Made by a program: the position numbers and the translations under genes
Notes under the pieces: generated by a model
The model's input: the letters and a program-made list of their open reading frames with translations, nothing else
Told to the model about the DNA's origin: nothing
Database searches by the model: none
In this document: piece by piece, positions 16,655 through 24,449 of the stretch
How the letters are laid out: the number at the start of each line of letters is the position of its first letter
Numbering within the stretch: the stretch's first letter is position 1
NCBI RefSeq assembly: GCF_937926365.1
Contig: NZ_CALAOH010000235.1
Coordinates: 1 to 40,089, forward strand
Source of the DNA: an uncultured Azohydromonas sp.
Lineage (GTDB): Bacteria; Pseudomonadota; Gammaproteobacteria; Burkholderiales; Burkholderiaceae_C
Direction: 5' to 3'
Length of the DNA stretch: 40,089 nt

Positions 16655-17938
16655 TCAAATCACCGCCGGCAGCAGCCCCACGATGCGTTCGGCCATGCGC
16701 TCGGTGGCGCCGCGGTGGCGGCTGGCGAAGGTGAGAGCCCGCTCCACCCAGCCGTTGCGCTGCGGGTCGATGGCCAGCATGGCCGCATAGACCACGCCCT
16801 GCCGGATGTCGGCCGCACGCATCGCCGCGCGCGCCTGCACCGCCAGCTCCGCAGCCTCGGCGAAATTGAAGGTGTGCGGCCCCAGCACCAGCGGACAGCC
16901 GCAGGCCGCGGCCTCGATCAGGTTCTGCCCGCCCAGCGGCTCGAAGCTGCCGCCCAGCAGCCCGGCATCGGCACAGGCGTAGTAGGTCGCCATCTCGCCG
17001 ATGGAATCGCCCAGCCACACGTCGGCCTGCGCGGCCTCCTCCGGCGGATCGCCCTCGCCCCAGCTGCCACGGCGCACGCAGCTGAAGCCGGCCTGCGCCA
17101 CCAGGCCCGCCACCTCGTCGAAGCGCTGCGGATGGCGCGGCACCAGCACCAGCAGCGGGCGCGGCTGCGGCAGCTCGCGCCAGGCCGCCAGCAGCGGCGT
17201 CTCCTCGTTCTCGCGCGTGCTCGCCGCCAGCACCACCGGGCGCTGCAGCCGCGCGCGCCAGCGCTGCCCGCGCTCCAGCAACGCCGGCGGCGGCGCGATG
17301 TCGAACTTCAGGTTGCCGCATACCTCCACCGAGGGCGCGCCCATGTCGCGCAGGCGCTGCGCGTCGTCCTGCGTCTGCGCCAGCACGCGCAGGAAGCTCT
17401 CCGCTGCCGGACGCATCAGCGACGCGTAGCGCTCGCCCTGGCGCTGGCTCTTGGCGCTCAGCCGCGCGTTGGCCAGCACCATGGGCACGCCCTCCTGCTG
17501 GGCGACGTGCAGCAGGTTGGGCCAGACCTCGGTCTCCATCAGCACGCCCATGACCGGGCGGTGGTGGCGCAGGAAGCGGCGCACCGCGCCCGGCGTGTCG
17601 TAGGGCAGCCAGGTGTGGACATCGCCGGCGTGCAGCAGCGCGTGCCCGGCGGTCCAGCCGGTGGCGGTGCTGGTGGTCAGCAGCAGCCGCAGGTCCGGGC
17701 GCAGTGCACGCAGCGCGGCGATCAGCGGCGCGGCCGCGCGCGTCTCGCCCAGCGACACCGCGTGCAGCCACAGCAGCCGCCGCGGCGGCGGCGCCGGGTA
17801 CTCGTAGCGGCCCAGGCGCTCGCCCAGGCGCTCACGGTAGGCCGGCTCCTTGGCGCCGCGCCGCCACAGGCGCAGCAGGTAGGCCGGGGTCAGCGTCCAC
17901 AGCAAGCTGCCGTAGAGCGAGCGCGCAAGCGCAGCCAC
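16655..17938 (-). CDS. waaA: 3-deoxy-D-manno-octulosonic acid (Kdo) transferase
   Basis: Transfers Kdo from CMP-Kdo to lipid IVA at the cytoplasmic face of the inner membrane, the first step of LPS core assembly. 427 residues, GT30 family. An N-terminal hydrophobic helix (about 8-24) anchors it. The catalytic Glu65 is in HAVSLGETRAA, and the family motifs LTTSTATGW, METEVWPNLL and GGSFEPLGGQNLIEAAA are all present. 22 bp after algC on the same strand, so the two are probably one transcript. Whether one or two Kdo residues are added cannot be read from the sequence. Confidence 0.96.
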   Translation of the reverse strand: MAALARSLYGSLLWTLTPAYLLRLWRRGAKEPAYRERLGERLGRYEYPAPPPRRLLWLHAVSLGETRAAAPLIAALRALRPDLRLLLTTSTATGWTAGHALLHAGDVHTWLPYDTPGAVRRFLRHHRPVMGVLMETEVWPNLLHVAQQEGVPMVLANARLSAKSQRQGERYASLMRPAAESFLRVLAQTQDDAQRLRDMGAPSVEVCGNLKFDIAPPPALLERGQRWRARLQRPVVLAASTRENEETPLLAAWRELPQPRPLLVLVPRHPQRFDEVAGLVAQAGFSCVRRGSWGEGDPPEEAAQADVWLGDSIGEMATYYACADAGLLGGSFEPLGGQNLIEAAACGCPLVLGPHTFNFAEAAELAVQARAAMRAADIRQGVVYAAMLAIDPQRNGWVERALTFASRHRGATERMAERIVGLLPAVI

Positions 17939-17960
17939 TGCCGTGCGGCCTCTGGCGGGC

Positions 17961-19349
17961 TCAGTGCGCCGCGGCGGCGATGCGGGCGTCGGGCTTGACG
18001 GCGCGCAGCGCGGCCATGAAGTCCGCCTCGATGCGCTCCAGCGCCTCGCTGGTGTGGCCTTCGAAGCGCATCACCAGCACCGGCGTGGTGTTGGAGGCGC
18101 GGATGAGGCCGAAGCCGTCGGGATAGTCCGCGCGCAGCCCGTCGATGGTGATGAGCTCGCTGCCCGGGAACTGCGCGGTCTCGCGCAGCTTCTCGATCAG
18201 CGCGTGCGGCTCGCCCTCCTCGCAGGCGACGTTGAGCTCGGGCGTGTTGAAGCTCTGCGGCAGCGCGTTGAGCACGGCGCTGGGGTCTTCCGCACGCGAG
18301 AGGATCTCCAGCAGCCGCGCGGCGGTGTACATGCCGTCGTCGAAGCCGTACCAGCGCTCGGAGAAGAAGATGTGGCCGCTCATCTCGCCGGCGATGGGCG
18401 CGCCGGTCTCCTTGAGCTTGGCCTTGACCAGCGAGTGCCCGGTCTTCCACATCAGCGGCTGGCCGCCGGCCTCGCGCACCACCTCGGTCAGGCGCTGGCT
18501 GCACTTGACGTCGTAGATGATCTGCGCGCCCGGGTGGCGCTGCAGGATGTCGCGCGCGAACAGCATGAGCTGGCGGTCGGGGTAGATGATCTGCCCGTCG
18601 CGCGTGACCACGCCCAGGCGGTCGCCGTCGCCGTCGAAGGCCAGGCCCAGCTCGGCCTCGGTGGCGTTCACGACCTTGATCAGGTCGGCCAGGTTCTCGG
18701 GCTTGCTGGGGTCGGGATGGTGGTTGGGGAAGTCGCCGTCCACGCGGCTGTAGAGGTCGATCACCTCGCAACCCAGCGCGCGCAGGATGGCCGGGGCGGT
18801 GGCGCCGGGAATGCCGTTGCCGCAGTCCACCACGATCTTCATCGGGCGCGCGAGCTTGCAGTCGCTGACGATGCGGTGCGTGTACTCGGGGACGATGTCC
18901 ATGGCGCCGATGCGGCCCTCGCCCTGGGCATAGTCCTCGGCCTCCATGCGCCGGCGCAGGCCCTGGATTTCCTCGCCGTAGATGGCGCGGCCGGCCAGCA
19001 CCATCTTGAAGCCGTTGTAGTCCTTGGGGTTGTGGCTGCCGGTGACCTGGATGCCGCTGTGGCAGCCGAACTCGCCGCGCGTGGCGGCCACGTAATAGAG
19101 CATGGGCGTGGTGACGGCACCGATGTCCACCACGTCGAGGCCGGTGGAGGCCAGGCCGCGCATCAGCGCCGCGGCCATGCCGGGGCCGGAGACACGGCCA
19201 TCGCGGCCCACCACGACGGCGCGCTCACCGGCGGCCAGCGCCTCGGTGCCGAAGGCCCGGCCCAGGTGCTCGGCAAAGGTCTCGTCGATCGTCTGTCCCA
19301 CGACGCCGCGGATGTCGTAGGCCTTGAACGCGGATGCGGCTGCTTGCAT
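17961..19349 (-). CDS. algC: Phosphomannomutase/phosphoglucomutase (AlgC type)
   Basis: Interconverts mannose-6-P/mannose-1-P and glucose-6-P/glucose-1-P, feeding nucleotide sugars for LPS core, O-antigen and exopolysaccharide. 462 residues, matching AlgC. Landmarks are FKAYDIRG (8-15), the phospho-Ser105 loop VTGSHNPKDYNG, the metal loop DGDGDR (239-244), the sugar-specificity GEMSGH, and the C-terminal phosphate site RASNTTPVLVMRFEG. Start at 19347-19349 is set by AGGAGGAC 7 nt upstream. Followed by waaA 22 bp downstream, a sensible LPS pairing. Confidence 0.95.
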   Translation of the reverse strand: MQAAASAFKAYDIRGVVGQTIDETFAEHLGRAFGTEALAAGERAVVVGRDGRVSGPGMAAALMRGLASTGLDVVDIGAVTTPMLYYVAATRGEFGCHSGIQVTGSHNPKDYNGFKMVLAGRAIYGEEIQGLRRRMEAEDYAQGEGRIGAMDIVPEYTHRIVSDCKLARPMKIVVDCGNGIPGATAPAILRALGCEVIDLYSRVDGDFPNHHPDPSKPENLADLIKVVNATEAELGLAFDGDGDRLGVVTRDGQIIYPDRQLMLFARDILQRHPGAQIIYDVKCSQRLTEVVREAGGQPLMWKTGHSLVKAKLKETGAPIAGEMSGHIFFSERWYGFDDGMYTAARLLEILSRAEDPSAVLNALPQSFNTPELNVACEEGEPHALIEKLRETAQFPGSELITIDGLRADYPDGFGLIRASNTTPVLVMRFEGHTSEALERIEADFMAALRAVKPDARIAAAAH

Positions 19350-19580
19350 GGATGTCCTCCTGGCGGGTGATTGTAGGCAGCCCCCATGGGCCTTCCATGG
19401 CCAGCACGACCGATGCCGGCGCACCGGGTTGCGCCCGGCGGCTGCCTATGATCGAACGATGCAGTTCACATCGATCGCGGCCTCCAGGGGCCACTGCCGT
19501 GCCCGCGCGGCCCGCGTCCCTTGCCTGCCCTTCAACGGCAACGACCCGGCTCCTGGAGCCGCGCACACGGGGAGGCCGGC

Positions 19581-20492
19581 ATGAAGGGACGCGACCGGCT
19601 GGAGCTGGTGCTGCTGGCGGCACTGTGGGGCGGCTCCTTCCTGTTCATGCGGCTGGCCGTGCCGGCCTTCGGCGCCTCGGCGCTGGCGGCGCTGCGCGTG
19701 GCCGTGGCCAGCGCGGTGCTGCTGCCGCTGCTGCTGTTCACCTTGCCGCAGCCCATGGCGGCCTGCCGCGGGCGCTGGGGCGCGCTGGCGGTGGTGGGTC
19801 TGCTGAACTCGGCCCTGCCCTTCCTCTGCTACAGCTACGCGGCGCAGTCCATCAGCGCCGGGCTGGCCTCCATCTTCAACGCCACCACGCCGCTGTGGGG
19901 CGCGCTGGTGGCGTGGCTGTGGCTGGGCGAGCGGCTGGACGGGCAGCGTCTGCTGGGCCTGGCGCTGGGCTTCGCCGGCGTGCTGGGCCTGGCCTGGGAC
20001 AAAGCCAGCTTCAAGGGCGGCGCGGCGGACACGGGCCTGGCGGTGCTGGCCTGCCTGGCGGCCACGCTGATGTACGGCATCGCGGCCAATGCGACGCGGC
20101 GCTGGCTCACGGGCGTGCCGGCGCTGGCGCTGGCCACCGGCAGCCAGATGGTGGCCACGCTGGCTCTGGCGCTACCTGCGGCGCTGGCGTGGCCGGCGCA
20201 GCCCATAGGCGCCACGGCCTGGAGCGCGGCGCTGGCGCTGGGGGTGTTGAGCACGGGCGTGGCCTACGTGCTGTATTTCCGGCTCATCGCGCGGGTGGGA
20301 CCGGCCAACGCGACGACGGTGACGTACCTGATCCCACTGTTCGCGGTACTGTGGGGCGCGCTGGTGCTGCAGGAGGCGGTGACGCTGTCGATGCTGGCTG
20401 GCGGAGCGGTGATCCTGCTGGGCACCAGCCTGGCCACCGGCTGGTGGCAGCCCTTCGGCCCGGCGCGGGAGCCGGGCAAGCCCGCGCGCTGA
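19581..20492 (+). CDS. EamA/DMT-superfamily transporter
   Basis: 303-residue inner-membrane protein with about ten hydrophobic helices arranged as two EamA repeats (LLAALWGGSFLFMRLAVPAF near the start; LGVLSTGVAYVLYFRLIARV in the second). Drug/metabolite transporters of this type export amino acids or other metabolites; the substrate here is unknown. The ATG at 19581 has GGAGG 5 nt upstream. It stands alone, divergent from algC with a 231-bp gap. Confidence 0.9.
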   Translation: MKGRDRLELVLLAALWGGSFLFMRLAVPAFGASALAALRVAVASAVLLPLLLFTLPQPMAACRGRWGALAVVGLLNSALPFLCYSYAAQSISAGLASIFNATTPLWGALVAWLWLGERLDGQRLLGLALGFAGVLGLAWDKASFKGGAADTGLAVLACLAATLMYGIAANATRRWLTGVPALALATGSQMVATLALALPAALAWPAQPIGATAWSAALALGVLSTGVAYVLYFRLIARVGPANATTVTYLIPLFAVLWGALVLQEAVTLSMLAGGAVILLGTSLATGWWQPFGPAREPGKPAR

Positions 20493-20522
20493 GCGGGCCC
20501 GCGGCTCCGATAAAGGCAGCCC

Positions 20523-20651
20523 TTACTTCTGCTGCTGCTTCTGCTGGCTCTTCTGGTCCTGCTGCTTGCGGTTGGAACTGGATTGGTCCTGTTGCTTCTG
20601 GGACTGCTTGTCCTGGCCTTGCTGGCTGGAGCCGCTCTTCTGCTGGGTCAT
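20523..20651 (-). CDS. Gln/Lys/Ser-rich 42-residue protein
   Basis: A complete small gene: ATG at 20649-20651, stop TAA at 20523-20525, and a good AAAGGA ribosome site 5 nt upstream of the ATG. The product starts MTQQKSGSSQQGQDKQSQKQ and is almost entirely Gln, Lys, Ser, Asp and Asn, with no hydrophobic residues beyond the first Met, so it must be disordered and highly soluble. Unlike high-GC shadow frames, it uses many CAG/AAG codons and has its own start signal. It is convergent with the EamA gene and divergent from the PmtA-like methyltransferase (192-bp gap). Comparable Q/K-rich short proteins appear as hypotheticals in Burkholderiales; no function is known to me. A stress or desiccation role is only a guess. 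Confidence 0.65.
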   Translation of the reverse strand: MTQQKSGSSQQGQDKQSQKQQDQSSSNRKQQDQKSQQKQQQK

Positions 20652-20843
20652 GGCGATCCTTTCAAAGTCAACGGCAACATTGCCGGTGCGCAGCGCGGGC
20701 AAGCGAAGTGCCTACCAACCAGCCTGCGCCGAGCCGTCCTGGCGGCACCGTGGCACCGAGGTCCGGGACTCGGGCACCCCGGTTGCACCAGCCTCCGTTC
20801 AGCGCGAACACTCGCAAGGACAACCGCAGGAGGCCCAACGCTC

Positions 20844-21545
20844 ATGAGCTCCACGCCCCAAGCCGCCCGGCGCGGCAAGCACGCTCCCTCCTCCCGGCAT
20901 GACGGCGCGGCGCCGCCGGCGGCCATGCCGGCACACAGCGTCGAGCGCACCTACGACCGCTTCTCCTCCCTCTACGACCTGGTGTTCGGCAGCGTGCTGG
21001 AGCCGGGCCGCCGCGCCATGACGCAGGCCGCCGCGGCGCTGCAGCCCGCCTCGGTGCTGGAGGTGGGCGTGGGCACGGGCCTGACGCTGGCGGGCTACCC
21101 GGCGCACACGCGCGTGGTGGGCGTGGACCTCTCGGCCGAGATGCTGGAGCGCGCGCGCCAGCGCGCCGCGGCGCTGCCGGGCCGCGACATCTCGCTGCAC
21201 CTGATGAACGCCGAGGCCATGGACTTCGAGGACGACAGCTTCGACTGCGTGACCATGCCCTACGTGCTGTCGGTGACGCCGCAACCATCGCGGCTGGTGG
21301 CCGAGGTGCGCCGCGTGTGCCGCGCCGACGGCACCATCCTGGTGGTGAACCACTTCAGCGGCAGCCGCTTCTGGTGGCTCATGGAGCGCGCCGTGCGCTC
21401 CATGGCGCAGCGGGTGGGTTTTCGCTCCGACTTCGGCTTCGAGGAGCACATCCTCGCGCACGACTGGCAACTGCAGGCCGTGCAGTCGGTCAACCTGTTC
21501 GGGCTGTCGCGCCTGGTGGTGCTGCGCAACACCAAGCCGCGCTGA
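20844..21545 (+). CDS. Class I SAM methyltransferase, PmtA-like (phosphatidylethanolamine N-methyltransferase family)
   Basis: 233 residues. After a low-complexity N-terminal 33 residues comes ERTYDRFSSLYDLVFGSVLE-PGRR, then the SAM site VLEVGVGTGLTLAGYP (71-86), GVDLSAEMLERARQRA and MDFEDDSFDCVTMPYVLS. This pattern matches the Rhodobacter-type PmtA, which methylates phosphatidylethanolamine, and related ubiquinone/phospholipid methyltransferases. If it is PmtA, it would give monomethyl-PE or phosphatidylcholine; that is inference. Start at 20844 has AGGAGG about 10 nt upstream. The N-terminal extension is not typical of the family and may be disordered. Confidence 0.78.
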   Translation: MSSTPQAARRGKHAPSSRHDGAAPPAAMPAHSVERTYDRFSSLYDLVFGSVLEPGRRAMTQAAAALQPASVLEVGVGTGLTLAGYPAHTRVVGVDLSAEMLERARQRAAALPGRDISLHLMNAEAMDFEDDSFDCVTMPYVLSVTPQPSRLVAEVRRVCRADGTILVVNHFSGSRFWWLMERAVRSMAQRVGFRSDFGFEEHILAHDWQLQAVQSVNLFGLSRLVVLRNTKPR

Positions 21546-21628
21546 ACTTGCTGCGCCGCGCAACGGCCCGGCGGGCGGCGGCGCGGCTGTAATTCCTTCG
21601 GCAAGCGGCCGGCGCCGGCGGGCGCCGC

Positions 21629-22138
21629 TCAGCGACCGCTCAGCGGAGCATGGCCGCCGCCGTGGCCGTGGTCGCGCAGGGAGCTTTCGGCATCGAGCCC
21701 GGCGTTGTCCGAAACGCCCACGCCCAGCCGGCTGACCAACTCGCCGCCCAGCCACGCCGTCACCAGCGCCAGCGCCCCGGCGGCGAAGGACAGAACGAAA
21801 GCGCCGGCTTCGGGCGCCTCGGGCGTGCCGCGGCGCAGCAGCCAGCTGCCCAGGAAGACCCCCATTACCACCAGGTTGCCCACCCCGTGCAGCAGCCCGA
21901 TGCGCTTGGCGCGCGTGCCGGCGGGGATGGCCAGCCAGTCGATGGTGCCGAAAGGCGCGGCCACCAAGCCGGAGAGCAGGCCCACGGAGATCAGGCAATA
22001 GGAGACGAAGGCCATCGTGCCGTTGCCGCCGACCAGGTACACCAGGTCGAACAGCAGCGCGGTGGCCAGCAGCCCCAGCGGGAAGACGATGAGCTGCTGG
22101 TGCACGGGATGGCCCAGCAGGCGGACGCGACTTTCCAT
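21629..22138 (-). CDS. DUF2231 membrane protein
   Basis: 169 residues, four predicted membrane helices, with the DUF2231 opening RLLGHPVHQQLIVFPLGLLA and the conserved FGTIDWLAIPAGTRAKRIG loop. The paired His residues of GHPVHQ and of LLHGVGN are the conserved ones in the family, suggesting a metal or haem site, but the function is not established. The C-terminal tail is His/Gly-rich (DHGHGGGHAPLSGR). Start at 22136-22138 has AAGGAG 7 nt upstream. Convergent with the PmtA-like gene and divergent from the L,D-transpeptidase. Confidence 0.85.
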   Translation of the reverse strand: MESRVRLLGHPVHQQLIVFPLGLLATALLFDLVYLVGGNGTMAFVSYCLISVGLLSGLVAAPFGTIDWLAIPAGTRAKRIGLLHGVGNLVVMGVFLGSWLLRRGTPEAPEAGAFVLSFAAGALALVTAWLGGELVSRLGVGVSDNAGLDAESSLRDHGHGGGHAPLSGR

Positions 22139-22376
22139 GGCAAGACTCCTTCGGCGACGCGGCGCCGGGCATACGGGCTTCAGACAAAGGCAAGAGCCGC
22201 TGAGGCCGTTCCGCGACGGGCCTGCCGCGGCCGGCCGGTCCGGCGCTCCGGCTGGCGCTCCGCAATCCGGATGCCGGGATGCAGGCCCCAGGCCACCCCC
22301 CGGTGAAAGGCCCGGGCACGACGCCGGGAACTCGCCTTGCCTGCAGCCGTGCAACCAGGGCAACGGGAGAACGGTC

Positions 22377-23078
22377 TTGAACGGGTGCCGGCGTTTATCG
22401 ATGGTGCTGGCGGGCGTGATGCTCGCCGGTGCGGCGCTGGGGGCGCCGCGGGCGGAGTTCGGCACGCAGCGTCCCTCCACCGAGACGCGCCGCATGGCGG
22501 ACTGGATCGTGGTCACGGGCGATGCGCAATCGAAACCTTTCCTGCTCGTGGACAAGCGCAAGGCGCGGCTGTACGTGTTCGACGCGGCCGGCAAGCTGCG
22601 CGGCGCTTCGCCGGTGTTGCTGGGCTCGGCGCGTGGCGACGACACCGTGCCCGGCATCGGCGAACGGCCGCTGGCGCAGGTGCTGCCGCACGAGCGCACC
22701 ACGCCGGCCGGGCGCTTCCAGAGCGAGATCGGCCGCAACCTGCGCGGCGAGGACGTGCTGTGGGTGGACTACGAGGCCGCGGTTTCCATGCACCGCGTGC
22801 TCACGACCAATCCGCAGGAGCGCCGGCTGCAGCGCCTGGCAACGCCGCGCGTGGACGACAACCGCATCTCCTATGGCTGCATCAACGTGCCGGTGGCCTT
22901 CTTCGAGAAGGTGCTGATGCCGGTCAGCCGTGGCGGCGCCGCGCCCGTGGTGTACGTGCTGCCGGAAGTGCGTCCGATGCGCGAGGTGTTCCTGCGCATG
23001 CCGCCCTACGCAACGGCGCTGGCCCAGGCCTCGAACGGCGCCGGCCGCGGCGGCGTTGCCACCAAGCCCCTGCCCTGA
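22377..23078 (+). CDS. L,D-transpeptidase (YkuD domain), exported
   Basis: Cysteine transpeptidase fold that forms 3-3 peptidoglycan cross-links or attaches proteins to peptidoglycan. The TTG at 22377 (GGGAGA about 7 nt upstream) gives 233 residues and a signal peptide with a positive n-region (NGCRRLSMVLAGVMLAGAALGA); the ATG at 22401 is the alternative, with a shorter signal. The catalytic motif is RISYGCINVP with Cys168, where Tyr replaces the more usual His of SHGC, and His139 (SMHRV) lies 28 residues before, longer than in typical YkuD proteins. KPFLLVDKRKARLYVFDAAG is the first strand of the domain. It may be a divergent subfamily. It ends at a strong bidirectional terminator. Confidence 0.82.
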   Translation: MNGCRRLSMVLAGVMLAGAALGAPRAEFGTQRPSTETRRMADWIVVTGDAQSKPFLLVDKRKARLYVFDAAGKLRGASPVLLGSARGDDTVPGIGERPLAQVLPHERTTPAGRFQSEIGRNLRGEDVLWVDYEAAVSMHRVLTTNPQERRLQRLATPRVDDNRISYGCINVPVAFFEKVLMPVSRGGAAPVVYVLPEVRPMREVFLRMPPYATALAQASNGAGRGGVATKPLP

Positions 23079-23106
23079 GCCCACCCCTGCCCGGCAGTCC
23101 AAAGCA

Positions 23107-23130
23107 AAGGGACCGCCGAGGCGGTCCCTT
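23107..23130. terminator. Bidirectional terminator
   Basis: AAGGGACCGC (23107-23116), loop CGAG, GCGGTCCCTT (23121-23130), followed by CGTCTT on the plus strand and by TGCTTTGG on the minus strand. It lies between the convergent L,D-transpeptidase and Ser/Thr/Gly-rich genes. Confidence 0.8.
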
Positions 23131-23174
23131 CGTCTTGCGGCAAAAGGGCCTCGCGTGGAGGACCCTCAGCGGAC

Positions 23175-23744
23175 TCAGTTGCGATCGGCGCGCGGCGCGC
23201 GGGTGCTGCCGCCGGCGTCGGTGCCGCTGCCATAGGTGCTGCCCGTCGAGCCGGTGCCCATGCTGCTGGTGCCGGTGCTGCCGGACATGCCCGTGCCCGA
23301 CGAGGACGAGCCGCTGCCCGTGGTGCTGCTGGGCGCGTTGTTGCCCATGGTGCCCGGGGTGGTGCCCATGTTGCCCGACGTCGTGTCGCCAGTGACGCCG
23401 GTGCTGCCGGAGCCCGTGCCCGAGCCGGTGGTGCCCATGCTGCCGGAGCTGGTGGAGCCGGAAGTGCTGCCCGTGCCCGCGCCAGTGGTGCTGCCCGTGC
23501 TGGAGCCGGTGGCGCCGCTCGTGGAGGAATCGGACGTGCTGCCCGTGCCCGCGCCAGTGACGCTGGGGCTGGTGGCCGTGTTGGGACCGGTAGGTGCGGG
23601 CACGCCCGGGGTGGCGCTGCCCATGCCGGTGCTGCTGGGGTTGTCCGTCGTGCCCGAGCCGGTGGTGGACTGCGCATAGACCAGACCGGAAGCCGTGGCC
23701 GCACAGATGGCGGCGGCCAGAAGGCTCTTGCGAACGATGCTCAT
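23175..23744 (-). CDS. Exported Ser/Thr/Gly-rich low-complexity protein
   Basis: 189 residues. A Sec signal (MSIVRKSLLAAAICAATASG, then LVYA before QSTT) precedes about 150 residues made almost only of Gly, Ser and Thr with some Met, Asn and Pro, ending TRAPRADRN. Start at 23742-23744 has AGGAGT 8 nt upstream. Repeats are evident: GAGTGSTS occurs twice, encoded by an identical 24-bp DNA block (23464-23487 and 23536-23559, 72 bp apart), and MGTT and SSTG units recur. No folded domain or membrane segment is visible; likely a disordered secreted or periplasmic protein. The opposite strand has a long open frame, but it has no start signals and is a shadow. Function unknown. Confidence 0.75.
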   Translation of the reverse strand: MSIVRKSLLAAAICAATASGLVYAQSTTGSGTTDNPSSTGMGSATPGVPAPTGPNTATSPSVTGAGTGSTSDSSTSGATGSSTGSTTGAGTGSTSGSTSSGSMGTTGSGTGSGSTGVTGDTTSGNMGTTPGTMGNNAPSSTTGSGSSSSGTGMSGSTGTSSMGTGSTGSTYGSGTDAGGSTRAPRADRN

Positions 23745-23919
23745 GTGATCGACTCCTGATGAGTTAAGCCGACGTCGGCGCTTGATCTGATGGTGCGGAA
23801 CGTGCAGTTCCGTGCCATCGGGCGTCGCGTCCTGGCCGTGCAGAGTCGGCAACGCACGTGCCCGGTAAAGCCAAGGCCCGCGCCGCGAGCCGTGCTCGCG
23901 CGTCGCGGACCGGCCCGGC

Positions 23920-24303
23920 TCAAGCGCGCACGAACAGCGTCACCAGCGGCTCGTCGCCGAGCTGGCGGCTGCGGTGGCCGTGCAGCGTGGGGTCGAACAC
24001 CGCGCCTTCGGGCAGCGTGTCGGCGGAGTAGAAATGCTCGCCCGGGCCGAAGACGCGGGTGCTGCCGTCCTGCAGCCCGATCTCCATGCGTCCGCGCAGC
24101 ACGAACAGCCACTGGGGGTGGCCGGTGCAGTGGAAATCGCTCTTGAAGCCCACCGGGCTCTCGCGCAGTTGCAACGCGGCCGCGGGCATGAGCTGCGACA
24201 GCCGCGCCGCGGGCGTGCCTTCGGACAGGGGAATTTGCACCTCGCGAAAGCGGGCACGGCCGTCGGTGTCGGTGAAGAGCTGGACTTGGGTAAAGGTGTT
24301 CAT
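23920..24303 (-). CDS. Small cupin-domain protein
   Basis: 127-residue single-domain cupin. The barrel motif region is DFHCTGHPQWLFVLRGRMEI (His-x5-rich first motif) and the second motif FGPGEHFYSADTLPEGAVF, then TLHGHRSRQLGD. The His and Glu residues suggest a bound metal, but ligands differ from the textbook G(X)5HXH(X)3-4E pattern. Possibly a small-molecule sensor or isomerase; the role is not determinable. Start at 24301-24303; the ribosome site is weak. Divergent from the SDR gene with a perfect palindrome between. Confidence 0.8.
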   Translation of the reverse strand: MNTFTQVQLFTDTDGRARFREVQIPLSEGTPAARLSQLMPAAALQLRESPVGFKSDFHCTGHPQWLFVLRGRMEIGLQDGSTRVFGPGEHFYSADTLPEGAVFDPTLHGHRSRQLGDEPLVTLFVRA

Positions 24304-24327
24304 GGCGCGATTGTCACCGTGCGCCGG

Positions 24328-24346
24328 GCCGGCTCCGGGAGCCGGC
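24328..24346. promoter_or_regulatory. Perfect 19-bp palindrome, candidate operator
   Basis: GCCGGCTCC-G-GGAGCCGGC: two 9-bp half-sites around one central base, in the 146-bp gap between the divergent cupin and SDR genes, 25 bp from the cupin ATG. The missing loop makes an RNA hairpin unlikely and suits a dimeric regulator. No regulator gene is adjacent. Confidence 0.4.
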
Positions 24347-24449
24347 ATGGGGCTGCGACATACTGCGCGTCCCCGGGCCCAACCCGGGCCGACGTGGCCG
24401 TCGTCCCGGGGCGTCGACTTCTCAACCAACTCTTCCACGAGACCTCCTC

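Noticed and set aside
23236..23679. Val/Pro/Leu-rich open frame opposite the Ser/Thr/Gly-rich gene, resembling an elastin-like protein
   Set aside because: It has no ribosome site, and its repetitiveness is just the complement of the Gly/Ser/Thr codons. The minus strand has a signal peptide and strong ribosome site.
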